Part shown: piece by piece, positions 35,612-45,327 of the stretch
How the letters are laid out: every line of letters begins with the position of its first letter
How positions within the stretch are numbered: position 1 is the stretch's first letter
Assembly: GCA_913055695.1 (NCBI GenBank)
Contig: CAJXKF010000006.1
Coordinates: 120,410 to 184,409, forward strand
Direction: 5' to 3'
Origin: an uncultured Methylophaga sp.
GTDB lineage: Bacteria; Pseudomonadota; Gammaproteobacteria; Nitrosococcales; Methylophagaceae
DNA: 64,000 nucleotides
The notes under the pieces: model-generated
Database searches by the model: none
Seen by the model: only the letters and a program-made list of their open reading frames with translations
Told to the model about the DNA's origin: nothing
Translations under genes and position numbers: made by a program

Positions 35612-37997
35612 GAATAAACAAGCGATGGGCAATGATCCGCTGGCCTGGCTGGCGCAGGAGCCGGAAGCCGGGGAAACGGCAGCGACGGTGAAACAAAGCA
35701 TTGAAAAAACGCCAAAAAAATCCGTCAAAGCGACTCAAGAAAAGCCGGCAAAAACCGATACTGAAATTGTAGAACAGAGCTTTGCGCAACTGGCAGATCA
35801 GGGCGAACAGATTGTTAAGGAATTCTATCAACATCTGTTTTCTCACTATCCCGAGCTTAAGCCGCTGTTTGATGGCGTCTCCGCCGCAGGGCAACAGAAA
35901 AAGCTGCTTGCAGCCCTGATCCTGCTGGTCAACAACCTGCGCAAACCGGAGATTTTGCAGGATTACCTTAAAGGTCTCGGCCATCGTCATCAGAGTTATG
36001 GTGTCAGCGCCGAGGATTACGAAAAGGTTAAAACCAGCCTCTTATCAGTGATGGGCAGGCTGGCTGGAAAAAACTGGACGGCTTCAGTTGAAGCCGCCTG
36101 GCATAACACTTTGAATGCAGTCGCTCAGCATATGCTGAGTGCTTATGATTCTCTGGAGGAATCAGATATGGCCGTCACATCGCTTAAACAGGAAGATGAT
36201 TTCAGCAATATCATGGCAAAGGCCCTGGATGGTGCCGTTACCGCGGTGATGATGGTGGACAGGGATTTCAATATCACCTACGCCAACCAGTCAACGCTGA
36301 ATATGCTGAGTGAACATGAAGAAATACTCAGACACGCTTTTCCCGGTTTCAGTGTTAAAAACCTGGTCGGCTCGAATATCGATGACTTTCATAAGAATCC
36401 CCGACATCAGCGCCAGCTTCTGAGTGATCCGAATAATCTGCCTTATACCGCTGATATCAAGGTCGGCCCGCTGGCATTCAGGCTCAATGTCACTGCGATG
36501 TATGATGACAGCAACAGCTATGTCGGTAATATGCTGGAGTGGCATAACGTCACCGAGGAAAAACTGCGCAATGCCGATATCCATGGGCAGTTTGATGCCA
36601 TCAACAAGGCGATGGGCGTCATCAGCTTTAATATGGATGGCACTATCATCGATATCAACGATAATTTCCTCAATGTCGTGGGTTACAGTAGGGAAGAAGT
36701 CGTAGGTAAACATCACCGCATGTTTGCGGAAGCGGAACTCGCGAGCAGTCCTGTCTATGCCGAATTCTGGGCTAAGCTGAACCGGGGTGAATTCGACAGT
36801 GGCGAATACAAACGGCTCGGTAAAGGCGGCAAGGAAATCTGGCTTCAGGCCAGCTATAACCCGATATTTGATATCAACGGCAAGCCCTATAAAGTGGTGA
36901 AATTTGCCGCCGATATCACCGAGCAGAAACAACTGCAGATGACAGTGCAGACGGTACTGGAATCCACCGCCGTAGTAATGAATGCGATGGCCGAAGGTGA
37001 TTTGACCAAGCTGATGGAAGGCGAATATGAAGGTGAGTTTGCTCAGCTGCAGCAGGCCATCAATGGTACCGTCAACAAGATGTCCTCGGTGGTGCAGGAC
37101 ATTACCGAAGCCGCCATCAATATTTCCGCCGCAGCCAGTGAAATTTCACAGGGGAATGTCGATCTGAGCCAGCGTACCGAAGAACAGGCTTCATCACTGG
37201 AAGAGACCGCCTCCAGCATGGAAGAGCTGACCAGCACGGTCAGACAGAACTCTGATAATGCTCGCCAGGCCAACCAGCTGGCAGTCGATGCCCGTGAAAA
37301 GGCGGAAAAAGGCGGTGCGGTGATCCAGAACGCGATTCAGGCGATGGCTGCGATCAGCGCTTCCAGCAAGAAAGTCGCCGATATCATTGGTGTGATTGAT
37401 GAAATCGCCTTTCAGACCAATTTGCTGGCACTCAATGCCGCTGTGGAAGCGGCCCGTGCCGGTGAACAGGGCCGCGGTTTCGCCGTGGTGGCTTCCGAGG
37501 TGCGTAATCTGGCCCAGCGTTCTGCCGCAGCGGCTAAGGAAATCAAAGAACTCATCAATGACAGCGGTGAGAAAGTAAAAGAAGGCTCGGCGCTGGTGGA
37601 TGAATCCGGCAGAACCCTGGAAGACATTGTCGAAGGCGCCAAAAAAGTCGGCGACATTATCTCCGAAATCGCTGCAGCAGGGCTGGAACAGACTTCAGGT
37701 ATCGAGCAGGTCAACAAAGCCGTTACCCAGATGGATGAAATGACCCAGCAGAATGCCGCGCTGGTGGAAGAAGCCGCTGCAGCCAGTGAGTCACTGGATG
37801 AACAGGGCCAGAGTCTGCAGCAGATGATGGCTTTCTTTCACACCGGCCGCGAAATGAGCCGGCCGCCACAACAAGCAGCCGCCGTCGCCAGCCGTCCTCA
37901 GCCGAGACAGCGTCCGGCAGCGGCAAAACCGGCCCGGCCTGCCTTCGGCCGCCAGGCACCGGCGCGGCAGGATGACGAGGAATGGGATGAGTTTTAG
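35604..37997 (+). CDS. Soluble chemoreceptor with haemoglobin-type globin, two PAS domains and CheR tether
   Basis: A 797-residue cytoplasmic receptor without membrane helices. Order: a polar tail with DPLAWL at 11-16; a globin (about 50-185) close to bacterial haemoglobin, with B10 Tyr75 in [18 protein letters not shown]7-region Gln98 and proximal His129 in [12 protein letters not shown] 1 (about 205-320); PAS 2 (about 328-445, [16 protein letters not shown]); a HAMP-like section (about 455-505); and the methyl-accepting signalling hairpin with tip [18 protein letters not shown]. The last five residues, EWDEF, fit the xWxxF CheR/CheB tether. The haem site implies oxygen, NO or redox sensing (inferred). 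It overlaps the ParA-like gene. Confidence 0.92.
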   Translation: MAENKQAMGNDPLAWLAQEPEAGETAATVKQSIEKTPKKSVKATQEKPAKTDTEIVEQSFAQLADQGEQIVKEFYQHLFSHYPELKPLFDGVSAAGQQKKLLAALILLVNNLRKPEILQDYLKGLGHRHQSYGVSAEDYEKVKTSLLSVMGRLAGKNWTASVEAAWHNTLNAVAQHMLSAYDSLEESDMAVTSLKQEDDFSNIMAKALDGAVTAVMMVDRDFNITYANQSTLNMLSEHEEILRHAFPGFSVKNLVGSNIDDFHKNPRHQRQLLSDPNNLPYTADIKVGPLAFRLNVTAMYDDSNSYVGNMLEWHNVTEEKLRNADIHGQFDAINKAMGVISFNMDGTIIDINDNFLNVVGYSREEVVGKHHRMFAEAELASSPVYAEFWAKLNRGEFDSGEYKRLGKGGKEIWLQASYNPIFDINGKPYKVVKFAADITEQKQLQMTVQTVLESTAVVMNAMAEGDLTKLMEGEYEGEFAQLQQAINGTVNKMSSVVQDITEAAINISAAASEISQGNVDLSQRTEEQASSLEETASSMEELTSTVRQNSDNARQANQLAVDAREKAEKGGAVIQNAIQAMAAISASSKKVADIIGVIDEIAFQTNLLALNAAVEAARAGEQGRGFAVVASEVRNLAQRSAAAAKEIKELINDSGEKVKEGSALVDESGRTLEDIVEGAKKVGDIISEIAAAGLEQTSGIEQVNKAVTQMDEMTQQNAALVEEAAAASESLDEQGQSLQQMMAFFHTGREMSRPPQQAAAVASRPQPRQRPAAAKPARPAFGRQAPARQDDEEWDEF

Positions 37998-38046
37998 TTG
38001 AGACAGTGGGCAGCACGCTGCCCGCTTCCAACCTGAAGGAACAACC

Positions 38047-38883
38047 ATGACCGGTGCACTCGGACGCGAATTCATCTTTTCTGACAGGCAGTTCAAACGG
38101 CTACGCGCCTTTGTCGCCGAGCACACCGGTATTGCGCTCAGCGAAGCCAAAAAAGACATGGTTTATGGCCGCCTGTCGAAACGGATCCGTTCACATTTTG
38201 CCGGTAACTTCCAGGCTTTCTGTGATGCGATTGAGCAGGGTGATGCACAGGAGCAGGATTTTCTGATCAATGCCATTACCACCAACCTGACTGCGTTTTT
38301 CCGGGAAGCCCATCACTTTGATTACCTGCGTCAGCGTCTTATTCCTGAGCTGCTTCGACGCAATGCCCACAGCCGAAAAATCCGGATCTGGTCGGCCGGC
38401 TGTTCCACCGGCGAAGAGCCCTACAGCATCGCCATGTCGCTGGCCGGTGACAATCAGCTGGCAGGCTGGGATATTAAAATCCTGGCGACCGATCTGGATG
38501 CCAATGTACTGAAACATGCCGAGGCCGGCATCTACAGTGAAGAGCGGATAAGCAAGCTTGCGGAGCAGCAGCGGCAGTACTTCCAGCGCGGCCGTGGCAG
38601 CAATTCCGGTCTGGTCAGACTGAAGCCTGAAATCAGGGAAAGGGTGAGTTTCAAGCGGCTGAATCTGTTGCATGATTGGCCCATGCGCGGCCCCTTTGAT
38701 CTGATTTTCTGCCGCAATGTGGTGATTTATTTTGATAAGCCCACTCAAACAAAACTTTTCGATCGATTTGCCGACTTACTGGTCGCCGACGGGCATCTGT
38801 TTATCGGCCACTCCGAGTCTTTGTATAAAGTCACTGAACGCTTTACCTCTCTGGGAAATACTATCTACAGGCGGCTTTCCTGA
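38047..38883 (+). CDS. cheR: Chemoreceptor methyltransferase CheR
   Basis: Methylates glutamates of chemoreceptors with SAM. The 278-residue protein has the N-terminal helical domain (FSDRQFKRLRAFVAEHTGIAL), the SAM site IWSAGCSTGEEPYSIAM, ILATDLDANVLKHA and FDLIFCRNVVIYFD. It should bind the EWDEF tail of the receptor encoded just upstream. The stop overlaps the cheD start by one base. Confidence 0.95.
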   Translation: MTGALGREFIFSDRQFKRLRAFVAEHTGIALSEAKKDMVYGRLSKRIRSHFAGNFQAFCDAIEQGDAQEQDFLINAITTNLTAFFREAHHFDYLRQRLIPELLRRNAHSRKIRIWSAGCSTGEEPYSIAMSLAGDNQLAGWDIKILATDLDANVLKHAEAGIYSEERISKLAEQQRQYFQRGRGSNSGLVRLKPEIRERVSFKRLNLLHDWPMRGPFDLIFCRNVVIYFDKPTQTKLFDRFADLLVADGHLFIGHSESLYKVTERFTSLGNTIYRRLS

Positions 38884-39506
38884 TGCTGGCCAGAACTTTA
38901 CAGGCTCCGCCGCTGAAAGGCTTTGAACATATCAATCGCTATTGGGATCGTCACCATGGCGCCTGGGCAGCCAAGCTGCTACCCGGCGAGTTTTATGTCA
39001 CCACGGAGCCTGATGAACTCCTCTGTACCACGCTGGGTTCCTGCGTGTCAGCCTGTATCCGTGATCCCGAGGCCGGTGTGGCCGGCATGAATCATTTCAT
39101 GCTGCCCGTTTCCTCGGACGACAATCGCAGCTGGATGAATATGGCCACCCGCTTCGGCAGTGCGGCGATGGAATACCTCATCAACGAGATGCTGAAACAG
39201 GGTGCCAGCAGAGAGCACATGGAGGTGAAGCTGGTCGGTGGCGGCCGTATCATCCGCAGTATGTATGACGTGGGAAGCCGCAATATTGATTTTGTACTCG
39301 AATATGCGCGGCTGGAAGGGCTCAATATTGTGGCCAGGGATCTGGGCGATATTTATCCGCGCAAGGTGGTGTTTCATCCCGACAGCGGTGCGATGCGGGT
39401 CAAGCGTTTACGGTCGCTGCACAACGACACGGTGATTCAGCGTGAACAGCATTATGTGGCCGAACTGGAAACGCAACCAGTGGCTGGCGATGTTGAGTTG
39501 TTCTAG
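38883..39506 (+). CDS. cheD: Chemoreceptor glutamine deamidase CheD
   Basis: Deamidates receptor glutamines and may act in adaptation. The 207-residue protein has the catalytic pair Cys54 (TTLGSCVSACIRD) and His71 (GMNHFMLP), and the KLVGGGRIIRSM and DLGDIYPRKVVFHPDSG segments of the family. It carries an extra tail ending GDVELF, which is almost the same as the GDIELF end of the membrane receptor three genes on. One-base overlap with cheR couples the two. Confidence 0.93.
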   Translation: MLARTLQAPPLKGFEHINRYWDRHHGAWAAKLLPGEFYVTTEPDELLCTTLGSCVSACIRDPEAGVAGMNHFMLPVSSDDNRSWMNMATRFGSAAMEYLINEMLKQGASREHMEVKLVGGGRIIRSMYDVGSRNIDFVLEYARLEGLNIVARDLGDIYPRKVVFHPDSGAMRVKRLRSLHNDTVIQREQHYVAELETQPVAGDVELF

Positions 39507-39518
39507 GCAGACATCCTG

Positions 39519-40583
39519 ATGAATCCGCTCAAAGTCATCGTGGTAGATGATTCCGCCCTGGTCAGACAATTGCTGAGTGAGATCCTCAACAGTGATCCGG
39601 CAATTGAGGTGGTGGCCACGGCTTCCGACCCTTACCAGGCGCGTGACAAAATCAAACAGTTCAATCCGGATGTATTGACGCTGGATGTGGAAATGCCGCG
39701 TATGGATGGCGTGACTTTCCTGCGTAACCTGATGCGTTTAAGGCCAATGCCGGTAGTCATGGTCTCGACCCTCACTGAAAAAGGGGCGCAGGTGACCCTG
39801 GAAGCTCTGTCGCTTGGTGCTTTTGATTTTGTCGCCAAACCCAAACTGGATTTGTCCAATACCCTCGAAGACTACGCTGAAGAGATCATCGCCAAGGTCA
39901 AAGCGGCGGCAGTGATGCCGGTCTCGGCTTTGATGCCCAGGCCCGGCCTGCAGGTGGAACAGAAGCTGACTGCGGATGCCATTCTTGCCAAAACCACGGC
40001 GACCACACTGCGCACTACTGACAAAATTATAGCTATCGGGGCTTCCACCGGCGGCACCGAAGCCATTAAAGAAGTACTTTGTGCCTTACCACCCTCAGCG
40101 CCCGGTGTGGTGATTACCCAGCATATTCCGGCAGCCTTCAGTGCCGCTTTTGCCAACAGGGTTAATGGGCTCTCTCCCATGCAGGTCAGACAGGCCGAAG
40201 ATGGCGAGCAAATCCTGGCCGGTCATGCCTATATCGCGCCGGGTGATAGACACCTCTTAGTGGAACGCAGCGGCGCCCGCTACTACTGTCGCCTTCACGA
40301 CGGGCCGCCGGTGTCCCGCCATAAACCTTCGGTTGATGTGCTGTTTCGTTCGGTGGCTCAGCATGTCGGGCCAAATGCCATCGGTGTCATGCTCACCGGC
40401 ATGGGCGATGACGGCGCTCAGGGCATGCTGGAAATGCAACAGGCAGGCGCACAGAACATGGTGCAGGACGAGAAAAGCAGCATTGTCTGGGGCATGCCCG
40501 GCGCGGCTTTCAAACTGGGGGCAGCAGAAAAAACCGTGCCTTTGCAAAAAATAGCTGAAGAAATACTCAAATTGAGTCGATAA
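39519..40583 (+). CDS. cheB: Chemotaxis methylesterase CheB
   Basis: Removes receptor methyl groups when phosphorylated by CheA. The 354-residue protein has a receiver domain with Asp56 ([17 protein letters not shown]), a linker and the esterase domain with catalytic Ser176 ([12 protein letters not shown]), His202 ([14 protein letters not shown]) and Asp298 ([12 protein letters not shown]). It closes the adaptation set cheR-cheD-cheB, which is 12 to 26 bases from its neighbours. Confidence 0.96.
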   Translation: MNPLKVIVVDDSALVRQLLSEILNSDPAIEVVATASDPYQARDKIKQFNPDVLTLDVEMPRMDGVTFLRNLMRLRPMPVVMVSTLTEKGAQVTLEALSLGAFDFVAKPKLDLSNTLEDYAEEIIAKVKAAAVMPVSALMPRPGLQVEQKLTADAILAKTTATTLRTTDKIIAIGASTGGTEAIKEVLCALPPSAPGVVITQHIPAAFSAAFANRVNGLSPMQVRQAEDGEQILAGHAYIAPGDRHLLVERSGARYYCRLHDGPPVSRHKPSVDVLFRSVAQHVGPNAIGVMLTGMGDDGAQGMLEMQQAGAQNMVQDEKSSIVWGMPGAAFKLGAAEKTVPLQKIAEEILKLSR

Positions 40584-40608
40584 AGAAAAGGGAACCAGGG
40601 GTAAAGAC

Positions 40609-41781
40609 ATGGATACACAGGCTTTAAAACAGGCTATGCCGGCCAGCGTGATCACGCTGACTCTGGCAGCCGTGGCATATTGGCTGGCGGACTGGCGGCT
40701 TGCCGGACTTTTGTTGTTGTCCAGCCTGGCGGTCTATCTGCTCAAGCGGCCAACTGCACTGCCACTGTCAGTAGAAGATGACAGCAGCGAACGGGAAGCA
40801 CTGGCGGAAGTGGAGCAACTGAGCCGGGAAACTTTGAACACACTGCAACAGCAGCTCAGACAGATTGCGGATGAGAACCGTCAGATTGCCGGTCTTATCA
40901 GCAATGCTATCAGCAAGCTCACCGACAGCTTTCAGGGCATGAATGAACAGACCGAGTATGAAGACCGGATGCTGCATAGCCTGATAGACCAGGATGAGCA
41001 GGGACAGAATTTCGGTGAATTTATCCGGGAAACCGAGTCAGTCCTCGTCTATCTGGCAGATACGGTACTGAAAACCAGTCAGGAAAGTCAGCAGGTGATG
41101 ACTAAGCTGGAAACCATGAATGGCAAGGTCGACGGTGTTATTTCTCTGCTTGATGACGTCAAGGATATCGCCTCACAAACCAATCTGCTGGCATTGAATG
41201 CGGCGATTGAGGCCGCCCGTGCCGGCGAAGCGGGTCGCGGCTTTGCCGTGGTGGCCGATGAGGTCAGAAAGCTGTCACAGAAATCCGATGCATTCAGCGA
41301 TGAAATCAGTGACATCACCATGAGCGTCAAAACCACACTGCAGGATGCGCTGAAAAAAGTCTCTGATGTGGTCACCGCCGATACCGATATGGCGAGAGAT
41401 TGCAAAACCAAGGTCGGTGATATCTCAGCACGGATGTTGCATCTGAATGATAAAACCCGGCAGGTTATTAATGGCACCGGCAATGTAAGTCAGTCGATTG
41501 CCGGTCTGGTCAATCAGGCAGTGACCTCACTGCAGTTTGAAGACATGTGCACACAGCTCAGCCAGCACATCAACAAACGGCTCGACACGGTGAGTGATCT
41601 TGCCGGCATTGTTGAAGCACTGCAGCAGGCGCAATCGCAGCCTGATAATCTGGCGCAATGCCGGCAGATGCTGGTTGATGTCAAACAGCGTGCTGCCAGC
41701 CTGCAGCCGAAAATTGCCGCCACCGAACATAAGTCGGTCACGCAACAGAGTCTGGAGAGTGGCGATATAGAATTATTTTAA
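40609..41781 (+). CDS. Membrane-anchored chemoreceptor without a periplasmic domain
   Basis: A 390-residue methyl-accepting protein. Residues about 12-47 form a hydrophobic hairpin or single anchor ([32 protein letters not shown] split by DWR), with no room for a periplasmic sensor. The cytoplasmic part carries the receptor tip [32 protein letters not shown] and a C-terminal helical segment ([18 protein letters not shown]). It ends GDIELF, not in an xWxxF tether. It follows cheB by 25 bases. It may sense a membrane or cytoplasmic cue, or mainly serve as an array component; this is inferred. Confidence 0.88.
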   Translation: MDTQALKQAMPASVITLTLAAVAYWLADWRLAGLLLLSSLAVYLLKRPTALPLSVEDDSSEREALAEVEQLSRETLNTLQQQLRQIADENRQIAGLISNAISKLTDSFQGMNEQTEYEDRMLHSLIDQDEQGQNFGEFIRETESVLVYLADTVLKTSQESQQVMTKLETMNGKVDGVISLLDDVKDIASQTNLLALNAAIEAARAGEAGRGFAVVADEVRKLSQKSDAFSDEISDITMSVKTTLQDALKKVSDVVTADTDMARDCKTKVGDISARMLHLNDKTRQVINGTGNVSQSIAGLVNQAVTSLQFEDMCTQLSQHINKRLDTVSDLAGIVEALQQAQSQPDNLAQCRQMLVDVKQRAASLQPKIAATEHKSVTQQSLESGDIELF

Positions 41782-41797
41782 TCCGCGCCACTGGCGC

Positions 41798-41813
41798 TGG
41801 CATAACGATTGCA
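41798..41813 (+). promoter_or_regulatory. Sigma-54 promoter of fliK
   Basis: TGGCATAACGATTGCA has GG at 41799-41800 and GC at 41811-41812 with ten bases between, and TTGCA is a perfect -12 element. It lies 51 bases before the fliK ATG. It lets fliK join the flagellar regulon although it follows the chemotaxis genes. Confidence 0.85.
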
Positions 41814-41863
41814 AAAGCTCTTGTGTCGATTAACAGGTCAGCTTGATCTCAGCAGGAGTCTTT

Positions 41864-43306
41864 ATGCCACAACCCGTCATGATTCAGACCGAGCCGATGG
41901 CATCGGTCAGTGCCAGAAAAAACGCCGGAGCCGGTGGTAGTACTGATAAAGCAGCATTTTCTGCTGAGCTTAATCAGCAGCTCGAGCAGGGGCAGGCGGC
42001 CTCAAGCAGTGCCCGTTCAGATAAACCTCAGGCGGCAAAGCCGGCGGAAACCGAACAGAATGTTGCCGCTGACGGCAATAAATTGCCGGCAGAGGAAAAC
42101 AGCAAAGCGGTCTCAGACAGCGAGACTGACGCGCAAGCTCAGACTGAGTCAGATGCTCAGCAGCAGGCCAGTGAGGCAGAATCTCAATCCAGTCATGACG
42201 AGTCCACTGCGGAACAGCAGAATACTGATGGCACCTCACCGGCCACTGAGGAGCAAGAAGCCGGAGTTGTAGTTGCTGCCGGACAAACCGCAGACACGAC
42301 CAAAGCGGCCGAAACCAAAGCTAAGGATAGTGCTGGCGAACAGGCGGATAAGCCAGTTCGGGCACAGGTCACTGTCAGCCAGCAGGCAGTGGATAATGCC
42401 AAAACCAGCTCAGTGGAAATGACCGCTAAAACCCATCCTCAACAAAACGATGCGGTGAAAACTGAGGTCACAGCCAGTGAAAAAAACAGTCAGCAGACAG
42501 CAGCCAAAACTATCAGCGACACCATTGATAAGCTGACCGCTGAAGAAAAGCAGCAGGCGCAGAAATCAACGCCGAACCTGGCGGCTGCGCTGAAACAACT
42601 GTCTGAGGACAAGGCAGAGCCAGCAAAAATCCGTGCCGACATCATGGATGCCTTACAGCGTCAGCAGAACAACAAGCAGGAAGTCACCACCAACCTGCGC
42701 AATCTGATGGCGGCGCAGGCGCAGCAGGCTGAAACTAAACCCGCTGTAACGTTGCCGCCGGTATTTGCTGACAGAGCAGACAGCACTAGCCCTCTGGTTC
42801 CGACCACACTGAGTGGTCTGACAACATCGCACAGCACCACCGGTGCAACGACTGTGACGCAGCCCGGCTTGAGCTTGCCGGTGCAGCCCAATATGCAGAA
42901 TCCGGCCTGGGCTCAGGTGATGAGCAGTCGCGTTGTGTATATGGCTAAAGAGGGCGTACAGCAGGCCGAATTGCGGATGAATCCGGCCAATCTGGGGCCG
43001 GTTGAAGTGAGACTGCATGTACAAAACGATCAAGCCAGTGTAACTTTCCTCGCTCAGCAGGGAGCGACACGTGAAGCGCTTGAGCAGGCCCTGCCCAGAT
43101 TGCGTGAAAGTTTTGCTGAAAGTGGCCTGCAATTGGCCAACGCCGAAGTCGGTGAACATCAGCACCAGCATCAGGAGCAATCTGAACAGGCAAGTGATTC
43201 TCATATTTTTGCTCAAGCCAGCCGTCAGGATGACGATATAGAGAATGAGACCGTTGAATCGGTCAGCTCAGAAGAGGTAGCGGTGGGCCTCAGTTTGTAT
43301 GCCTGA
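41864..43306 (+). CDS. fliK: Flagellar hook-length control protein FliK
   Basis: Measures hook length and switches export to filament proteins. The 480-residue protein has a long low-complexity N-terminal part (about 1-290, rich in Gln, Ala, Glu, Ser, Thr), which acts as the ruler. The conserved Flg_hook C-terminal domain follows (about 345-430, [43 protein letters not shown]) and then a His/Gln-rich tail. AGGAG lies eight bases before the ATG at 41864; an in-frame codon at 41843 would add seven residues. It has its own sigma-54 promoter and is separated from fliJ by the chemotaxis genes. Confidence 0.92.
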   Translation: MPQPVMIQTEPMASVSARKNAGAGGSTDKAAFSAELNQQLEQGQAASSSARSDKPQAAKPAETEQNVAADGNKLPAEENSKAVSDSETDAQAQTESDAQQQASEAESQSSHDESTAEQQNTDGTSPATEEQEAGVVVAAGQTADTTKAAETKAKDSAGEQADKPVRAQVTVSQQAVDNAKTSSVEMTAKTHPQQNDAVKTEVTASEKNSQQTAAKTISDTIDKLTAEEKQQAQKSTPNLAAALKQLSEDKAEPAKIRADIMDALQRQQNNKQEVTTNLRNLMAAQAQQAETKPAVTLPPVFADRADSTSPLVPTTLSGLTTSHSTTGATTVTQPGLSLPVQPNMQNPAWAQVMSSRVVYMAKEGVQQAELRMNPANLGPVEVRLHVQNDQASVTFLAQQGATREALEQALPRLRESFAESGLQLANAEVGEHQHQHQEQSEQASDSHIFAQASRQDDDIENETVESVSSEEVAVGLSLYA

Positions 43307-43344
43307 GCAATCACAAAGACAAGAGTTATCCGGGAGAGACGGAC

Positions 43345-44538
43345 GTGTTTAAATTAGAAAACTTTTCACTAAGAAAAAGAATGTATATCGTGGCCGGCTT
43401 CGGTATTATCGGCCTGCTTGGCCTGGCTGTGCTGGAATGGTATATGCTGACTTCGGGCGCCAGCGCGACCAATCAGCTCTATGCTGTTCTGGCCTATGTG
43501 CTGGCAGGCAGCGTCGGCATCATGTACATGGCGCATGTGATTGGTCGTTTTGGTGACAAGCGCGCCAACACCCTGGTGGAAGCGATCCAGAATATTAAAA
43601 AGGGTGATCTGACCCAGAAAGTCGTCATTCCCGGCAAAAGCGATTTCAGCTGGATGGCCTTTGAGCTCGACAGTGCACGTAAAAATGTCGCCAATCTGGT
43701 CCATACCCTGGTCGGTGGTGTCTCTCAGCTCAATACAGCCACTCAGAACATGGAAGCCATCAGTAAAGAAACAGTCGATGGTGTACTGAAGCAGCAGGCG
43801 GAAACCACGCAGGTGGCAACAGCCATGAACGAAATGACTGCTTCTGTACAGGAAGTAGCCCGCACCGCATCCAATGCTGCGGACGCTGCGCGTAATGCAG
43901 ACAGCGAAGCCAAATCCGGCAAGCAGGTGGTCATGGAAACCATGGAAGCGATCGATTCGCTTGCCAATGAAGTTGAAAAAGCGGCTCAGCAACTGAGCAG
44001 TCTGGAAGCTGATATCGGCAATATCGGCGCCATCGTCGATGTGATTCGCGGCATTACCGAACAAACCAATCTGCTGGCGCTGAACGCCGCGATTGAAGCG
44101 GCCCGTGCCGGTGAACATGGCCGTGGTTTTGCCGTGGTGGCCGACGAAGTCCGTACTCTGGCCGCCAGAACCCAGTCCTCTACGCATGAAATCGAAGAAA
44201 TGGTGGAACGCCTGCAACAGGGCGCCCAAGTCGCAGTGAAGGTGATGAACGAAAGCCGTGAACGGGCCCGTGACAGTGTTGAGAAAGCCTCCAGTGCCGG
44301 CGCCGCGCTCGATACCATTACCGCAATGATTTCGACCATGGATGAAATGAGTGCCCAGATCTCCAGCGCCGCCAATGAACAGTCCGCGGTAGCTGAAGAT
44401 ATTAACCGCGGTATCGTCAATATCAGCCAGGTGGCGGAACATACTGCGGAAGGTGCCCGTGAGTCTTCTGTTGCAGTGGAAACGCTGAGCAGTCTGTCAT
44501 CCCAGCTGCAGGAAGCCTCGGCCAAATTTAAAGTCTAA
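43345..44538 (+). CDS. Chemoreceptor with two closely spaced membrane helices
   Basis: A 397-residue methyl-accepting protein. Two hydrophobic helices (about 12-34 and 43-65) are joined by a loop of only about ten residues, so there is no periplasmic ligand domain. A HAMP-like region follows ([20 protein letters not shown]) and then the signalling domain with tip [38 protein letters not shown]. The start is GTG at 43345 with GGGAGAG ahead. It lies 38 bases after fliK and before a strong terminator, so it probably shares the fliK transcript. The stimulus is unknown. Confidence 0.9.
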   Translation: MFKLENFSLRKRMYIVAGFGIIGLLGLAVLEWYMLTSGASATNQLYAVLAYVLAGSVGIMYMAHVIGRFGDKRANTLVEAIQNIKKGDLTQKVVIPGKSDFSWMAFELDSARKNVANLVHTLVGGVSQLNTATQNMEAISKETVDGVLKQQAETTQVATAMNEMTASVQEVARTASNAADAARNADSEAKSGKQVVMETMEAIDSLANEVEKAAQQLSSLEADIGNIGAIVDVIRGITEQTNLLALNAAIEAARAGEHGRGFAVVADEVRTLAARTQSSTHEIEEMVERLQQGAQVAVKVMNESRERARDSVEKASSAGAALDTITAMISTMDEMSAQISSAANEQSAVAEDINRGIVNISQVAEHTAEGARESSVAVETLSSLSSQLQEASAKFKV

Positions 44539-44558
44539 ACTCAGCCCGCTGGTGATAT

Positions 44559-44586
44559 AAAGCCCGCTCAAGCGGGCTTTTTTTAT
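44559..44586 (+). terminator. Rho-independent terminator ending the flagellar/chemotaxis block
   Basis: AAAGCCCGCT and AGCGGGCTTT form a perfect 10-base-pair stem with a 2-base centre, followed by T residues. It closes the fliK-receptor unit 20 bases after the last stop. Confidence 0.93.
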
Positions 44587-44688
44587 GTCTGTTTAAACGA
44601 AACTGTGAGTCAGGTCTCAGTGCTGCTGGAACCCTCAGTCAGTTCTGCCAACTAAAGCCACAATGGCAACCAAAAGGAGAAAAGCTTT

Positions 44689-45252
44689 ATGCAGAGACTC
44701 GGGATGCGTTCGATTATTGCCAGCAGTGTGTTGATGGCATTGTTCAGTACGAATCTTCTGGCAGCAGAGACACTGGGCTGGATAGAGAAAATCGAGATAC
44801 AACCCTGGGGCGTTGAAGCCAAGGCCAAACTGGATACCGGGGCGCTGACCTCTTCCATGCATGCTGAGGATATTGAGCGTTTTGAAAAGGGCGGTGAAGA
44901 ATGGGTCCGGTTCAGTGTCGATTTTGAAGATACCGAGACTGGCGAACAGGTTTCTGAGCAGATAGAGCGGCCCTTACTGCGTGACTTCACTGCTGTGGGT
45001 GCTGGGGGGCGCGATAAGCGTTCCGTGGTGGTGATGACCATTTGCGTCGGTGACAAGCTTTATGAGGAACAGTTCAGCCTGCGTGACCGGGATAATATGA
45101 TTTATCCCATCCTGCTGGGACGCAGAACGATTCAGCATCTGGGACCGGTGGATGTGACGAAGACTTTCCTGACCGAGGCGCAGTGTGATGCGGATACCGA
45201 GCTGGTGAAGTTCAACCCTGATGAGGATGATCCGGATATCGGAGTGGATTGA
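44689..45252 (+). CDS. Retropepsin-like protein of the 'ATP-dependent zinc protease' family
   Basis: A 187-residue exported protein. A signal peptide is visible (IIASSVLMALFSTNLLAA, cleavage likely after residue 25), followed by a PF05618-type domain. The motif AKAKLDTGALTSSMHA contains the Asp-Thr-Gly of aspartic (retropepsin-like) peptidases, and LLGRRTI with a conserved end follows. The common database name mentions a zinc protease, but no zinc motif is seen; an aspartic protease or inactive fold is more likely. It is flanked by terminators on both sides, so it is a single-gene unit. AAAAGGAG lies ahead of the start. Confidence 0.83.
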   Translation: MQRLGMRSIIASSVLMALFSTNLLAAETLGWIEKIEIQPWGVEAKAKLDTGALTSSMHAEDIERFEKGGEEWVRFSVDFEDTETGEQVSEQIERPLLRDFTAVGAGGRDKRSVVVMTICVGDKLYEEQFSLRDRDNMIYPILLGRRTIQHLGPVDVTKTFLTEAQCDADTELVKFNPDEDDPDIGVD

Positions 45253-45277
45253 TTCGCTGATTGCCAGACACAGTGAC

Positions 45278-45307
45278 AATAAGGCCGCCCACGTGGGCGG
45301 CCTTATT
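45278..45307. terminator. Bidirectional terminator between convergent genes
   Basis: AATAAGGCCGCCC and GGGCGGCCTTATT form a perfect 13-base-pair stem around ACGT. It lies between the 3' end of the retropepsin-like gene (+) and the 3' end of pyrF (-), so it can serve both. Confidence 0.88.
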
Positions 45308-45327
45308 CTTGAGCGTGGCGATTTAGT

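Noticed and set aside
40540..40585. GTCGATAA before the receptor at 40609 considered as a sigma-28 -10
   Set aside because: It overlaps the cheB stop, and the matching -35 position has only three of eight consensus bases.
42653..43216. Minus-strand open frame of 187 codons inside fliK
   Set aside because: Antisense to the conserved FliK C-terminal domain, with no ribosome site or recognisable motif.
43369..44442. Long open frame (357 codons) on the minus strand
   Set aside because: It lies wholly antisense to the chemoreceptor at 43345, which has clear domains. The His/Gly/Phe-rich translation is what antisense of alanine-rich receptor codons gives.
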